Positions 17,914 to 27,800 of a DNA stretch of 64,000 nucleotides are shown piece by piece; the stretch's first letter is position 1; every line of letters starts with the position of its first letter. Origin of the DNA: Kluyvera sp040932435. GTDB taxonomy: Bacteria; Pseudomonadota; Gammaproteobacteria; Enterobacterales; Enterobacteriaceae. The notes beneath the pieces were generated by a model. That model had not been told where the DNA came from, searched no databases, and saw nothing but the letters and a program-made list of their open reading frames with translations. A program made the translations under genes and the position numbers. The stretch spans positions 372,001-436,000 of the forward strand of contig NZ_JBFQGA010000002.1 of NCBI RefSeq assembly GCF_040932435.1, written 5' to 3'.

Positions 17914-19788
17914 TTAGGAAATCAGCAGCTGGTTCATGCGGCGGATAAACTGGTTTGGATCTTCCAGCGTACCGCGCTCAGCGAACAGCGCCTGATCAAG
18001 CAGCAGCTCAACCCACTCCTTAAACTGCCCTTCGTCTTCGGTGTCGGCGGTGCGTTTCACCAGCACGTGATCCGGGTTCAGTTCAAAGATGTATTTCACT
18101 TCCGGCGCCGCCTGGCCCGCAGCGGCAAACAGCTTCGCCATCTGGGTGCTCATTTCGTCAGCATCGGTGGTGACAATCGCTGGCGTATCGGTCAGACGGT
18201 GCGTCAGACGCACTTCTTTCACGCGCTCACCCAGCAGGGTTTTCACGCGTTCAACGAACGGCGTCAGCGCTTTTTCTGCTTCTTTCGCGCTTTCATCCAC
18301 TTCATCTGCCAGCTTGTCGATAGACTCATCGGCTTTGGCGACGGACTGGAACGACTTACCGTCGAACTCGGTCAGGTAGTTCATCATCCACTCATCGATG
18401 CGGTCAGAAAGCAGCAGTACTTCGATGCCTTTCTTACGCAGCAGCTCCAGGTGCGGGCTGCTCTTCGCCGCCGCATAGCTGTCAGCGGTGATGTAGTAGA
18501 TTTTCTCCTGCCCTTCTTTCATGCGTGACACGTAGTCGGCCAGCGACACGGTCTGCTCGGAAGAATCGGTATGGGTAGAAGCAAAACGCAGCAGTTTGGC
18601 GATCGCCTCTTGGTTACCGTTGTCTTCCGCTGGGCCTTCTTTCAGTACCAAACCGAACTGTTTCCAGAACGTCTGGTATTTTTCAGCGTCATCTTTCGCT
18701 AGTTTTTCCAGCATTTGCAGAACGCGTTTGGTCAGCGCACTACGCAGATTGCGGGTGACGGTGCTGTCCTGCAAAATTTCGCGGGAGACGTTCAGCGGCA
18801 GATCGTTGGAATCTATCAGCCCGCGCACGAAACGCAGGTAGTTCGGCATGAACTGCTCGGCGTCGTCCATGATAAAGACGCGCTGCACATACAGCTTCAG
18901 ACCATGCTTGTGATCGCGATTCCACATATCCCACGGCGCCTGCGACGGGATGTACAGCAGGCTAGTGTACTCCTGCTTACCTTCCACGCGATTGTGGCTC
19001 CAGGTCAGCGGATCGGTGAAATCATGGGCGATGTGCTTGTAGAACTCTTTGTATTCGTCGTCACTAAGCTCGGCTTTGTTACGCGTCCACAGCGCCTGCG
19101 CCTTGTTGATTTTCTCCCAAGAAACCACGGTTTCGCCGTCTTTCTCTTCCTGCTTTTCAATCTCTACCGGCAGAGCGATATGGTCAGAATATTTGCTGAT
19201 AACCGAGCGCACACGCCAGTCATCAAGGAACTCGTCTTCCCCTTCACGCAGGTGCAGGGTAATTTCGGTGCCGCGGTCGTCTTTGGTGATATCTGCAACG
19301 GTGTATTCACCCTCGCCCGCCGATTCCCAAAATACGCCGTTCTCTGGCTTATCGCCCGCCGCGCGGGTGCGCACGGTAACTTTATCGGCGACGATAAACG
19401 CCGAGTAGAACCCAACACCAAACTGGCCAATCAGTTGGCTGTCTTTTGCTTGGTCGGAGCCCATAGACTCGAGGAACGATTTAGTACCAGACTTCGCAAT
19501 GGTACCTAGGTGGTCAATAACGTCGTCACGGTTCATCCCCACGCCGTTATCGGCAATGGTCAACGTACGCTTATCTTTATCGAAGGAGACGCGCACACGT
19601 AGTTCACCGTCGCCTTCGTACAGGTCTGGGTTTGACAGCGCACGGAAACGCAGCTTGTCCGCCGCATCCGAGGCGTTAGAGATAAGCTCACGCAGGAAGA
19701 TTTCTTTATTGGAATACAAAGAGTGGATCATCAGGTGCAGAAGTTGTTTCACTTCAGACTGGAAGCCACGAGTTTCTTGTCCTTTCAT
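17914..19788 (-). CDS. htpG: HtpG, bacterial Hsp90 chaperone
   Basis: 624 aa. N-terminal GHKL ATPase domain with ELISNASDAADKLR (Asn/Asp ATP ligands), IADNGVGM and GQFGVGFYSAF; middle domain with the WxxxNR-type client region; C-terminal dimerisation domain. Heat-inducible ATP-dependent folding chaperone. A sigma32-type promoter is visible upstream. Confidence 0.97.
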   Translation of the reverse strand: MKGQETRGFQSEVKQLLHLMIHSLYSNKEIFLRELISNASDAADKLRFRALSNPDLYEGDGELRVRVSFDKDKRTLTIADNGVGMNRDDVIDHLGTIAKSGTKSFLESMGSDQAKDSQLIGQFGVGFYSAFIVADKVTVRTRAAGDKPENGVFWESAGEGEYTVADITKDDRGTEITLHLREGEDEFLDDWRVRSVISKYSDHIALPVEIEKQEEKDGETVVSWEKINKAQALWTRNKAELSDDEYKEFYKHIAHDFTDPLTWSHNRVEGKQEYTSLLYIPSQAPWDMWNRDHKHGLKLYVQRVFIMDDAEQFMPNYLRFVRGLIDSNDLPLNVSREILQDSTVTRNLRSALTKRVLQMLEKLAKDDAEKYQTFWKQFGLVLKEGPAEDNGNQEAIAKLLRFASTHTDSSEQTVSLADYVSRMKEGQEKIYYITADSYAAAKSSPHLELLRKKGIEVLLLSDRIDEWMMNYLTEFDGKSFQSVAKADESIDKLADEVDESAKEAEKALTPFVERVKTLLGERVKEVRLTHRLTDTPAIVTTDADEMSTQMAKLFAAAGQAAPEVKYIFELNPDHVLVKRTADTEDEGQFKEWVELLLDQALFAERGTLEDPNQFIRRMNQLLIS

Positions 19789-19840
19789 TTCGAAAATACC
19801 TCAATGCCATTTACAAGGTAACAAAAGCGTTGAGAGGGAA

Positions 19841-19867
19841 ATGGGGATGGGGGGAGAAAATTTCAAG
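19841..19867 (-). promoter_or_regulatory. Sigma32 (heat-shock) promoter of htpG
   Basis: On the minus strand, -35 CTTGAAA (19867-19861), a 14-bp spacer and -10 CCCCAT (19846-19841) followed by TT. This matches the sigma32 consensus CTTGAAA-N(11-16)-CCCCATnT and lies about 55 bp before the htpG start. Confidence 0.88.
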
Positions 19868-19896
19868 CGAGAGCAGGTGATCCTGCTCCCGATTGA

Positions 19897-20502
19897 TTAA
19901 AAACGAATCTTATGGCGCCCGGCCAGAGAGTGCGACAGCGTGGTGCCATCGACCATTTCTAGCTCGCCACCAACCGGTACGCCGTGAGCGATACGGCTGG
20001 CTTCAACGCCAGACTGCGCGCACAGTTCAGCGATATAGTTGGCGGTGGCCTCCCCTTCTACCGTTGGATTGGTAGCGAGGATGACTTCGGTGAGCCGCTC
20101 TGTTTCCAGACGCTGCTCAAGGCGGTCCAGTCCGATATCGTCCGGACCGATGCCGTCCAGCGGCGAAAGGTGGCCCATCAGCACGAAGTAGCGGCCAGAA
20201 AATTGCCCGGTCTGCTCAATGGCGTAGATGTCCGCCGGACTCTCCACCACGCAGATTTGGCCATTTTCCTGACGACGCGGGTTCGAGCAGATGTTGCACA
20301 CTTCCTGCTCGGTGAAGGTGCGGCAATCGGCACAGTGGCCGATTTCCGACATCGCACGCGTTAACGCCTGCGCCAGACGCATACCACCGCTGCGGTCACG
20401 CTGCAGCAGAGTAAACGCCATGCGCTGTGCCGACTTCGGGCCAACGCCCGGCAAGCAGCGCAGCGCTTCCATCAGCTGAGTTAACAGCGGGCTGGTTTGC
20501 AT
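19897..20502 (-). CDS. recR: RecR, recombination mediator
   Basis: 201 aa. N-terminal helix-hairpin-helix (LRCLPGVGPKSAQRMAF), a four-Cys zinc finger (C-x2-C ... C-x2-C in CADCRTFTEQEVCNIC), and a Toprim domain (ICVVESPADIYAIE). Works with RecF and RecO to load RecA on gapped DNA. Its ATG overlaps the ybaB stop by one base (TGATG), so translation is coupled. Confidence 0.96.
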   Translation of the reverse strand: MQTSPLLTQLMEALRCLPGVGPKSAQRMAFTLLQRDRSGGMRLAQALTRAMSEIGHCADCRTFTEQEVCNICSNPRRQENGQICVVESPADIYAIEQTGQFSGRYFVLMGHLSPLDGIGPDDIGLDRLEQRLETERLTEVILATNPTVEGEATANYIAELCAQSGVEASRIAHGVPVGGELEMVDGTTLSHSLAGRHKIRF

Positions 20503-20834
20503 CAGAACGGCATCTTAAAGCCTGGCGGCAACTGCATCCCGGAGGAAACGGAAGCCATTTTCTCTTTCTGGGTTTCGTCAATACGGCGTGCCGCATCGTT
20601 GAACGCCGCAGCGACCAGATCTTCCAGCATGTCTTTGTCGTCTTCCAACAGGCTTGGATCAATTTCAACGCGACGGCAGTTATGCGCGCCGTTGATGGTT
20701 ACTTTAACCAGACCTGCGCCAGACTCACCGGTCACTTCCAACTGAGCGATTTCTTCCTGCATTTTCTGCATTTTGTCTTGCATCTGCTGGGCCTGTTTCA
20801 TCAGGTTACCCAGACCGCCTTTACCACCAAACAT
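20502..20834 (-). CDS. ybaB: YbaB/EbfC, nucleoid-associated DNA-binding protein
   Basis: 110 aa from the ATG at 20834 (MFGGKGGLGNLMKQ), one residue longer than E. coli YbaB; an in-frame ATG five codons earlier is closer to the dnaX end and less likely. Two amphipathic helices flanking a sheet give the tweezer-like dimer of the family, ending in the Met-rich SSGMQLPPGFKMPF. Middle gene of dnaX-ybaB-recR. Confidence 0.95.
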   Translation of the reverse strand: MFGGKGGLGNLMKQAQQMQDKMQKMQEEIAQLEVTGESGAGLVKVTINGAHNCRRVEIDPSLLEDDKDMLEDLVAAAFNDAARRIDETQKEKMASVSSGMQLPPGFKMPF

Positions 20835-20891
20835 AGGCTTCTCTCTCAATAAGTCACGTTAAAGGATGACAATCGTAAGCTAGGCTCACAA

Positions 20892-22823
20892 TCAAATGGG
20901 GCGAATACTCTCTTCATCCAAGTCCGCATCGAAGAATCGACGCAGAGTCTGAATGTTATTATCCGCGATAATCGACTCACGCGCCTGCGCGAGTTTCTCT
21001 TCATAGATGGCCTGTCGCCATTCCAGCGGCGTACGCACCGCCGGATTATCATCTTCAACGATGGTCAATTCAACAGGCGCACCGTATAAAGTGTTCATCG
21101 CCTCGGCGAGCTTTTGCAACGCGCCGGGGGAATTCAGGTGCCGCTGCGTCGGACGCAGATGCAAGCACACCGCATTGCCGTTTTGTTCTTTCCACGCGTT
21201 AAGCGCCACCTGTTCAACCAGTTTTGGCAGCGCCATCTGAGCGACCTGCGCCGCCCATTCATCGCGCTCAATGGCCTCCGCCATCAGCTTCAACGCCAGT
21301 TCAGGCGTCTTTTCATGCTCCAGCGCTTTCTTCAGCGCTTTCGGCGTCGCGACTTCTTCTTTCTTCACTTCTGCAGCAGGCGTCGTCGCTTTCCAGCGGT
21401 AAGCCTCTTTCTTTGCCGCAGGCTTGGTCAGCGCAGACGGGGCCGGGCGCGCCTGAACGCGTTCGGATACCGAAGCCAATCTTTCCAGCGCAGCGTTATT
21501 CACCGGCCGCGCGCGGGAAGCGGCTGCCGGTTCACTCTTTTTTGGTTGGGTTGCTCCCTGAGTGCCCTGCTGGAGCTGGCGACGTGCGGCCAGTACCTGA
21601 TTGGTTGCATCAGGCAGCGCAGCCGATGGGGCCGGCGCAGCGGGTGCAGAAGGCTGCATCGACGGCGGCTGTTGTGTCAGCGGCGCGCTTACTGGCGCAA
21701 AGGCCTGCGGCGGCGTTTCCGGCTCGGGTAACGGCGCATTCGGATGGAATGCCAGTGCGCGTAGCAACGTCATTTCAATCCCCATACGCCTGTCCGGCGC
21801 ATAGGGCAGCTCTTTGCGGCCAATCAGCAACGTCTGATAGTACAGCTGAACATCGGTCGGCGGCACCGTACGCGCCAGATTGCGCATCCGCTGTTCAATC
21901 GCCACCATATCGCTGCCCAGCGCCGCAGGTGACAGCTGAACCATCGCAATTCGGTGCAGCAGACTTTGCATTTCAACCAACAGCGCTTCCCAGTCGCTAC
22001 CGCGCAGTGCGGCATCGTTGACCAACTCCATGACCCGCTCGCCGTTGGCAGCAACCAGCGCTTCAATCAGCGACAGCGCCTGCGAATCGTCAAGGGTGCC
22101 GAGCATCGTGCTCACCGATTCGGTGGTGAGCTGGCCGTCTCCGCTGGCTATCGCATGATCGGTTAGGCTTAGCGCATCACGCAGGCTGCCGTCCGCCGCA
22201 CGCGCCAGTAATTGCAGGGCGCGAGGTTCGTGGCTGATGTGCTCTTCGTCAAGGATGTGCTCAAGCTGGTGGCGGATTTGTTCAACGTCCAGCGCCTTCA
22301 GATGGAACTGTAGGCAGCGGGACAAAATCGTGACCGGCAGCTTTTGCGGATCGGTGGTTGCCAGCAGGAACTTTACGTGGGCTGGCGGCTCTTCCAGCGT
22401 CTTCAGCAGGGCATTGAAGCTGTGACGGGAGAGCATGTGAACTTCGTCGATCAGATAGACCTTAAAGCGTCCGCGCGCGGGCGCGTACTGGACGTTATCC
22501 AGTAAATCACGGGTATCTTCGACTTTAGTACGTGAGGCCGCATCGATCTCAATCAGATCGACAAAGCGCCCCTGTTCGATTTCCCGGCAGTTATCACAGA
22601 CGCCGCACGGCGTGGCGGTGATGCCGGTTTCGCAATTTAGTCCTTTCGCCAGTAAGCGGGCGATGGACGTTTTCCCCACACCGCGGGTGCCGGAAAAAAG
22701 ATATGCGTGATGAATGCGCCCAAGCGATAAGCCGTTCGCCAGTGCGGTCAGCACATGCTCCTGGCCGACGACGTCAGCAAAGGTTTGTGGGCGCCATTTT
22801 CGGGCTAAGACCTGATAACTCAT
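20892..22823 (-). CDS. dnaX: DnaX, DNA polymerase III tau/gamma clamp-loader subunit
   Basis: 643 aa as tau. AAA+ domain with Walker A GTRGVGKTS, a four-Cys zinc site (C-x8-C-x2-C-x2-C type, CETGITATPCGVCDNC), Walker B LIDEVH and sensor-1 TTDPQK. Domain IV (about 385-500) is Pro/Ala/Gln-rich and contacts DnaB; domain V binds the alpha subunit. A -1 frameshift signal within it gives the shorter gamma form (separate entry). First gene of the dnaX-ybaB-recR operon. Confidence 0.97.
   Translation of the reverse strand: MSYQVLARKWRPQTFADVVGQEHVLTALANGLSLGRIHHAYLFSGTRGVGKTSIARLLAKGLNCETGITATPCGVCDNCREIEQGRFVDLIEIDAASRTKVEDTRDLLDNVQYAPARGRFKVYLIDEVHMLSRHSFNALLKTLEEPPAHVKFLLATTDPQKLPVTILSRCLQFHLKALDVEQIRHQLEHILDEEHISHEPRALQLLARAADGSLRDALSLTDHAIASGDGQLTTESVSTMLGTLDDSQALSLIEALVAANGERVMELVNDAALRGSDWEALLVEMQSLLHRIAMVQLSPAALGSDMVAIEQRMRNLARTVPPTDVQLYYQTLLIGRKELPYAPDRRMGIEMTLLRALAFHPNAPLPEPETPPQAFAPVSAPLTQQPPSMQPSAPAAPAPSAALPDATNQVLAARRQLQQGTQGATQPKKSEPAAASRARPVNNAALERLASVSERVQARPAPSALTKPAAKKEAYRWKATTPAAEVKKEEVATPKALKKALEHEKTPELALKLMAEAIERDEWAAQVAQMALPKLVEQVALNAWKEQNGNAVCLHLRPTQRHLNSPGALQKLAEAMNTLYGAPVELTIVEDDNPAVRTPLEWRQAIYEEKLAQARESIIADNNIQTLRRFFDADLDEESIRPI
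21502..21559 (-). promoter_or_regulatory. Programmed -1 frameshift signal in dnaX (gamma subunit)
   Basis: On the minus strand: Shine-Dalgarno-like AGGGAG (21559-21554), 10 bases, slippery A_AAA_AAG (21543-21537) in frame as CCA AAA AAG, then after a -1 slip GAG TGA (stop at 21534-21532), and a GC-rich hairpin at 21531-21502. The gamma product would be 430 residues ending in Lys-Lys-Glu. All three stimulatory elements of the characterised E. coli site are present. Confidence 0.93.
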
Positions 22824-22915
22824 TGGCTGGCTCTGAAACGCTGGAAGGTGGATTCTGGAAGGGGTAATGCTATCACAGCCCCGCCGTATCGGCGAGGCTA
22901 TGTCTCGGGAAATGC

Positions 22916-23467
22916 TTAGTGACCCGGGAAATTCACCAGGCTGTAGCTGGTGATGCCCTGTTTTTCCAGGCGCTGCTCGCCGCCGAGATCGAACAGGTTG
23001 ATGATGAATGCCGCATCTTGCACTTCACCACCCAGACGACGAATCAGTTTCACCGTTGCTTCGATAGTCCCGCCGGTTGCCAGCAGATCGTCCACCACCA
23101 GCACTTTGTCGCCAGGTTTGATGGCATCAACGTGGATTTCCAGACGATCGGTGCCGTACTCAAGCTCGTAGCTTTCGGCAATGGTTTCACGCGGCAGTTT
23201 GCCCGGCTTACGAACCGGAACAAAACCTACGCCCATCGCCAGCGCTACCGGTGCGCCGAACAGGAAACCACGGGCTTCGGTGCCCACCACTTTGGTGATG
23301 CCGGTGTTTTTAAACTTCTCAACCAACAGTTCAATGCTGAGTGCGTAAGCTTTTGGGTCTTCCATTAAGCTGGTGACATCGCGGAAAAGGATCCCAGGTT
23401 TTGGATAATCCTCGATGCTCTGGATGCTGTTCTTCAGATATTCAAGCTGCTGTGCAGTTGCGGTCAT
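22916..23467 (-). CDS. apt: Apt, adenine phosphoribosyltransferase
   Basis: 183 aa from the ATG at 23467, the E. coli length; the longer frame from 23509 has no matching N-terminus. The PRPP-binding motif VLVVDDLLATGGT is at about residues 124-136, and GTEARGFLFG contributes the adenine site. Converts adenine and PRPP to AMP. Separate from dnaX, 92 bp upstream of its start; a GC-rich hairpin (22878-22898) lies in that gap. Confidence 0.96.
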   Translation of the reverse strand: MTATAQQLEYLKNSIQSIEDYPKPGILFRDVTSLMEDPKAYALSIELLVEKFKNTGITKVVGTEARGFLFGAPVALAMGVGFVPVRKPGKLPRETIAESYELEYGTDRLEIHVDAIKPGDKVLVVDDLLATGGTIEATVKLIRRLGGEVQDAAFIINLFDLGGEQRLEKQGITSYSLVNFPGH

Positions 23468-23616
23468 AGGTTTGTGCCTAATTGAAACAGTGTTACTCAA
23501 GGCGAGCAAAATGGATTAAAAATCACAAATGATTAACTTTTAACCAGGCGCGCCTGTGCTCGAAAACGCCAGAATTTACTGGCTCGCACGTCGAATTGCA
23601 ACACCATTAATGCGGT

Positions 23617-23994
23617 TCATGACTTTTGTTGTCCTGCATCAACCACCGGGATCCGCCACATAAAAATCAGCAGCGCGCAGAGAATCACCAGCAGCAGCAG
23701 GCGAACCCAGAGCAGATTAATAAACCACAGCGAAATACCAAAAGTCAGTAAAATCAGTACAATCGCCCGTGGTTTTGCCCCCGGCGGCATCGCCTTATAG
23801 CGCTGCCAGTGGCGTAAATAGCCGCCGAACCATGAGCGATAGAGTAGCCAATCATGGAATCGCGGCGACGAGCGGGCGAAGCACCAAGCAGCCAGCAGAA
23901 TAAACGGCGTTGTCGGCAGCAGGGGCAGAACGACACCCAGCGTGCCTAGGGCTACCGCCAGCCAACCAATAATGATTAAAATAGTACGCTGCAT
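23617..23994 (-). CDS. ybaN: YbaN, DUF454 inner-membrane protein
   Basis: 125 aa with three or four hydrophobic segments, including the family motif LGVVLPLLPTTPFILLAAWCFARSSPRFHDWL near the N-terminus (split by a short turn). Function unknown. Divergent from priC with 67 bp between starts, as in E. coli. Confidence 0.9.
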   Translation of the reverse strand: MQRTILIIIGWLAVALGTLGVVLPLLPTTPFILLAAWCFARSSPRFHDWLLYRSWFGGYLRHWQRYKAMPPGAKPRAIVLILLTFGISLWFINLLWVRLLLLVILCALLIFMWRIPVVDAGQQKS

Positions 23995-24061
23995 AATGCG
24001 AATCGTTATCGAATGAGTCTGCTAATGTAGCATAGCCGACAAGATGAATACGGAGAACCTG

Positions 24062-24589
24062 GTGAAAACGGCCCTGCTTTTACAAACGCTGGAACAACAG
24101 CTTGCTCGTTTGCAGGCGCGTATCGCGCCGCAGGCCACGCATGCCACGCTGAGCGCCCGTTTTGACCGCCAGCTATTTCGCACCAGAAGCACGCAGATGC
24201 AGGCCTATCTTGGCGAGGCGCAGGCTAATTTTCAAGAGCTTAAAAACGCCGTTGAGCAACAGCAGCTGCCGCAGGTCGCCTGGCTTGCCGAGCGTCTGGC
24301 CGCACAGATTGAGGCCATTAGTCGGGAGAGCGAAGCTTGGTCATTGCGGGTGTGGGATAGCGCGTCGCCGGGCCTGCGCCGTTGGCAGCGTAAGCGGCTG
24401 GAAACTCAAGACTTTGAACGTCGTCTGTTAGAAATGAAGCAGCAGCGCCAGCAGCAATATCAACAGGCAACGACCCTTGATGATCAGCAGCGTCTGGCCC
24501 GTGAAATTACCGCATTCGACGGCCGTATTGCGCGCTGTCAGCAGGCGCTACAGGAAATAGAACGAATACTGGCGCGAATGACGCGCTAA
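24062..24589 (+). CDS. priC: PriC, primosomal replication protein N''
   Basis: 175 aa from the GTG at 24062, which has GGAGA 5 bases upstream and gives the E. coli length and N-terminus (KTALLL). An in-frame ATG at 24044 would add six residues but has no good ribosome site. All-helical, Gln/Arg-rich; conserved core EQQQLPQVAWLAERLAAQ and LARCQQALQEIE. Helps reload DnaB at stalled forks. Followed 12 bp later by ybaM. Confidence 0.9.
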   Translation: MKTALLLQTLEQQLARLQARIAPQATHATLSARFDRQLFRTRSTQMQAYLGEAQANFQELKNAVEQQQLPQVAWLAERLAAQIEAISRESEAWSLRVWDSASPGLRRWQRKRLETQDFERRLLEMKQQRQQQYQQATTLDDQQRLAREITAFDGRIARCQQALQEIERILARMTR

Positions 24590-24601
24590 AAAGGAGAAAG
24601 T

Positions 24602-24760
24602 ATGTCGCTGGAAAACGCCCCGGATGACGTCAAGCTGGCGGTCGATCTTATTGAACTGCTAGAAAGCAACAACATCGCCCCGGAAATAGTGCTGAGCGCA
24701 CTGGAAATGGTGCGCTCGGACTATGTCAACAAGCTGAAAGCATCACAAGACGCTTCGTGA
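24602..24760 (+). CDS. ybaM: YbaM, small DUF2496 protein
   Basis: 52 aa. Begins MSLENAPDDVKLAVDLIELL, very close to E. coli YbaM (53 aa), and is preceded by AAAGGAGAAAGT. Predicted to be mostly helical and acidic. Function unknown; cotranscription with priC is likely from the 12-bp spacing. Confidence 0.88.
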   Translation: MSLENAPDDVKLAVDLIELLESNNIAPEIVLSALEMVRSDYVNKLKASQDAS

Positions 24761-24782
24761 GTCTGTTACGCCACCATTAAAA

Positions 24783-24803
24783 AGGGCGACATCCTGTCGC
24801 CCT
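24783..24803. terminator. Bidirectional terminator between ybaM and mscK
   Basis: Stem AGGGCGACA / TGTCGCCCT with TCC loop, flanked by A-rich sequence on the left and TTCTCGTT on the right; it lies between the convergent ybaM and mscK. Confidence 0.8.
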
Positions 24804-24808
24804 TCTCG

Positions 24809-27800
24809 TTAATCAGCAATAAGCGGCGTACCGTCATTTTTGCCGTCACGCTTCACTTCCGTCACCTCATCCCCCTTTTCATTGTGCAGATGCACTTCCA
24901 GTTGGTTGAAGGCGATGTTGATGTCGTTTTCGCGGCACAAACGATCGATAGTACGGTTTAACTCATCGACGGTATAGCTACGGTCGCGCAGTTCACGTAC
25001 ATACAGACGAAGTTCGTGATCCAAGGTGCTGGCACCGAATGTGGTGAAGAATACAGAAGGTTCCGGGTCATGCATGACCTTCGGGTGGCTGGTTGCCGCT
25101 TGCAGCAGCACCGCCTTCACTTTATCCAGATCTGAACCATACGCCACGCCAAGCCGGATAACGACACGGGTAATGGTATCGCTGAGCGACCAGTTGATAA
25201 GGCGTTCGGTCACAAAGGCTTTGTTCGGAATAATCACCTCTTTACGGTCAAAATCGGTGATGGTGGTAGCGCGAATACGGATTTTGCTGACCGTCCCGGA
25301 GAAGGTACCGATGGTCACGGTATCGCCAATACGAACCGGGCGTTCGAACAGAATAATCAGACCAGAAACGAAGTTACCGAAGATCTCCTGTAAACCAAAA
25401 CCTAAACCAACCGATAGCGCCGCAGCCAGCCATTGCAGTTTATCCCACGAGACGCCTAGCGAACCGAACACCGCCATCGCGCCGACAACCAGAATGACGT
25501 AGTTCAGAATGGTAGTAATGGCGTAGGATGCGCCCTGACGCATGTTCAAGCGCGACAGTACCAGCACTTCCAGCAGCCCCGGCAGGTTGCGAATCAACGC
25601 CCACGCGACCATCGAAGCAATAATCGCAAACAGCAGGCTCCCCATGGTGACGTTTTTCACCACGCTGGCTCCGGCTTCGGTGCCGTTGTAATGCCACAGC
25701 GTAATGCTGTCGAGATAGCTAAAGACGGTGATTAAATCTGACCAGATAGCCCAGAACATCACGCCAAACAGCGCCACCATCACTAGCATGGTGATACGCA
25801 GCGTCTGCTGGTTGATTTGTTCAAGCGCGATGGTCGGTTCTTCCTGCGGCTCCGCCCCTTCAGCGCCCTCTTTGACCATATTCTGCCGGCGTGCAACCGC
25901 ACGACGGTAGGCAATACGACGCGCCGCGACGCTCAGACCGCGCAGTACGGTCTGATAGAGCAAGTTCCAGAAAATGACCAGATAGACGGTTTCAATCCAG
26001 CGCCCGGAAAGGCGTAGCGTGGTATAGAAGTAGCCCGTGGCGGTCAGCACCATCAGACCCAGTGGAACCAGAGACAGCACGGTTACCGTCAGAAGACGCA
26101 GGCTGTGCGACTCTTTATCACGCCAGCTTTCACGGCACATCGGCCACGTCAGGATGGCGATGGCCAGCAGGTTCAGCAGGATAACGAACTGCCCCAGCAC
26201 ATCGTCCATTAGATTGAGCGGCGAAAGCTCAGACACTACCGACCAAAAGTGCAGCGGCAGCAGCGCTAGGCTAATGCGGACAATCTGACGTCGCCAGTGG
26301 CTGGTCAGTTGCTCCGGCATATTAAAGTGGCGCACGGCAACGCCATTCTTTTCCAGCACCTTCCAGCACAGGCCAAAGACCAGCCAGAATATCGCCAGCT
26401 TCTTACTAAACGCCCACAGCAATGCGCTGATATTAAGCTGCATGGTCAGCAGCACGAGGCCAGCCGCGAGGATCAGCAGCACCACCGGTAGGGCGCGGAT
26501 GAGATCGATGAGTATTGCTTTCGGCGTATGCAATTGACTGTCGTTACGCAGATTGCCGACCTGACTGCCCAGTTTATCCTGATAATCACGCAACCACTGG
26601 AGACGCCAGCGGATAAGCCCGGCAATGAGCAACAGCGGCAGTCCGGCTAAGAAGGCAATAAACACCGCCGGCCACGCTTTTTCCCAGTTCACGGTGATTT
26701 TCATCGATTTAAACTGGTTTTTTAGCGCTTCAGGGAAGGATTTGATCCAGTCCCAGTCCATCGGCCTGTTGCTGTTCACCCAGAAAATTTGCTGGGTCAG
26801 AATCGATTTCAGGCTTTTGGATACGCTCATCAACTGCTGCTGATTAATCTGCAGGTTGATGGCCATCATCAGTTGGTTGCCTAACTGCTTGTTGATTAAA
26901 TCAAGCATTTCGCGGCGGGAGTCGACAATCTGCAACAACGCATCGTGAACTTCCGCGTCCACTTCACCGCTGTGCCCCTCTTCCATTTTGGCAACGAATT
27001 CATCGCCCTGGAATAACGCATCACGCTGCTGGTTAATCTCAAATTGTTCCAGACGCAGGTCGGCGATACGGGTGGTCATGTCCTCCAACTCATCGGCCGA
27101 CGGCAGTGTCTGTTGCTGCTGGTAGAGAATACGCGACAACAGCAGGCTGCCTTTTAATACCGCAATCTGCTCTTTAACGTTTTGCTCTGATTGCAGCGCA
27201 CGGTCGAGCCAAGTTTTCACCTTGATATTCTGCTGCACCAGCTGGTTGCCGCTTTCCGTGGCGGTGATCAATTTCTGGCTCAGTTGGTGGTTAACTTCCA
27301 GCTCCTGCTTCACCAGCGGGTTGCCCTGAATATGAGCAGCTTCTTCCGGCGAGGCCGACTCGGCAACGGTTTTCTCCGATAGGGTCAAACGCTTGCTGTT
27401 AACCGCGTCCTGCAGCAGTTGAAGCTGATGTTCAAGTCGAGTGCTGTAGGCGGTTACGTAGTCGCGCTGCTTTTGCAGGGTATCTTGCAAGACGGTGTTG
27501 CCCGCCAGACTTTTACGCTGCAGTTCAATCTCAGCATCGAGCAGAGACTTTTGCACCAGCAGCATGGTTTGCTGAGTCGGTCGCAGCGCATCTCCTGCGG
27601 TGGCGCCGTTAAGGCTATTGCGCACCTGCAAAAGCTGCTGTGAAGCTGAGTTCATCGCGTTTTGCACGCGCTCCGGCTGGGTCTGTAATGAGACCAGTTG
27701 GCTGTTATAGGTCGCAAGGTCGTTTTGAGCATTCTGCAGATCGTCAACTAACTGCGAAACGCGGGCTTCCAGTTGGCGAAGCGACAGCGTAGCGAGCGTT

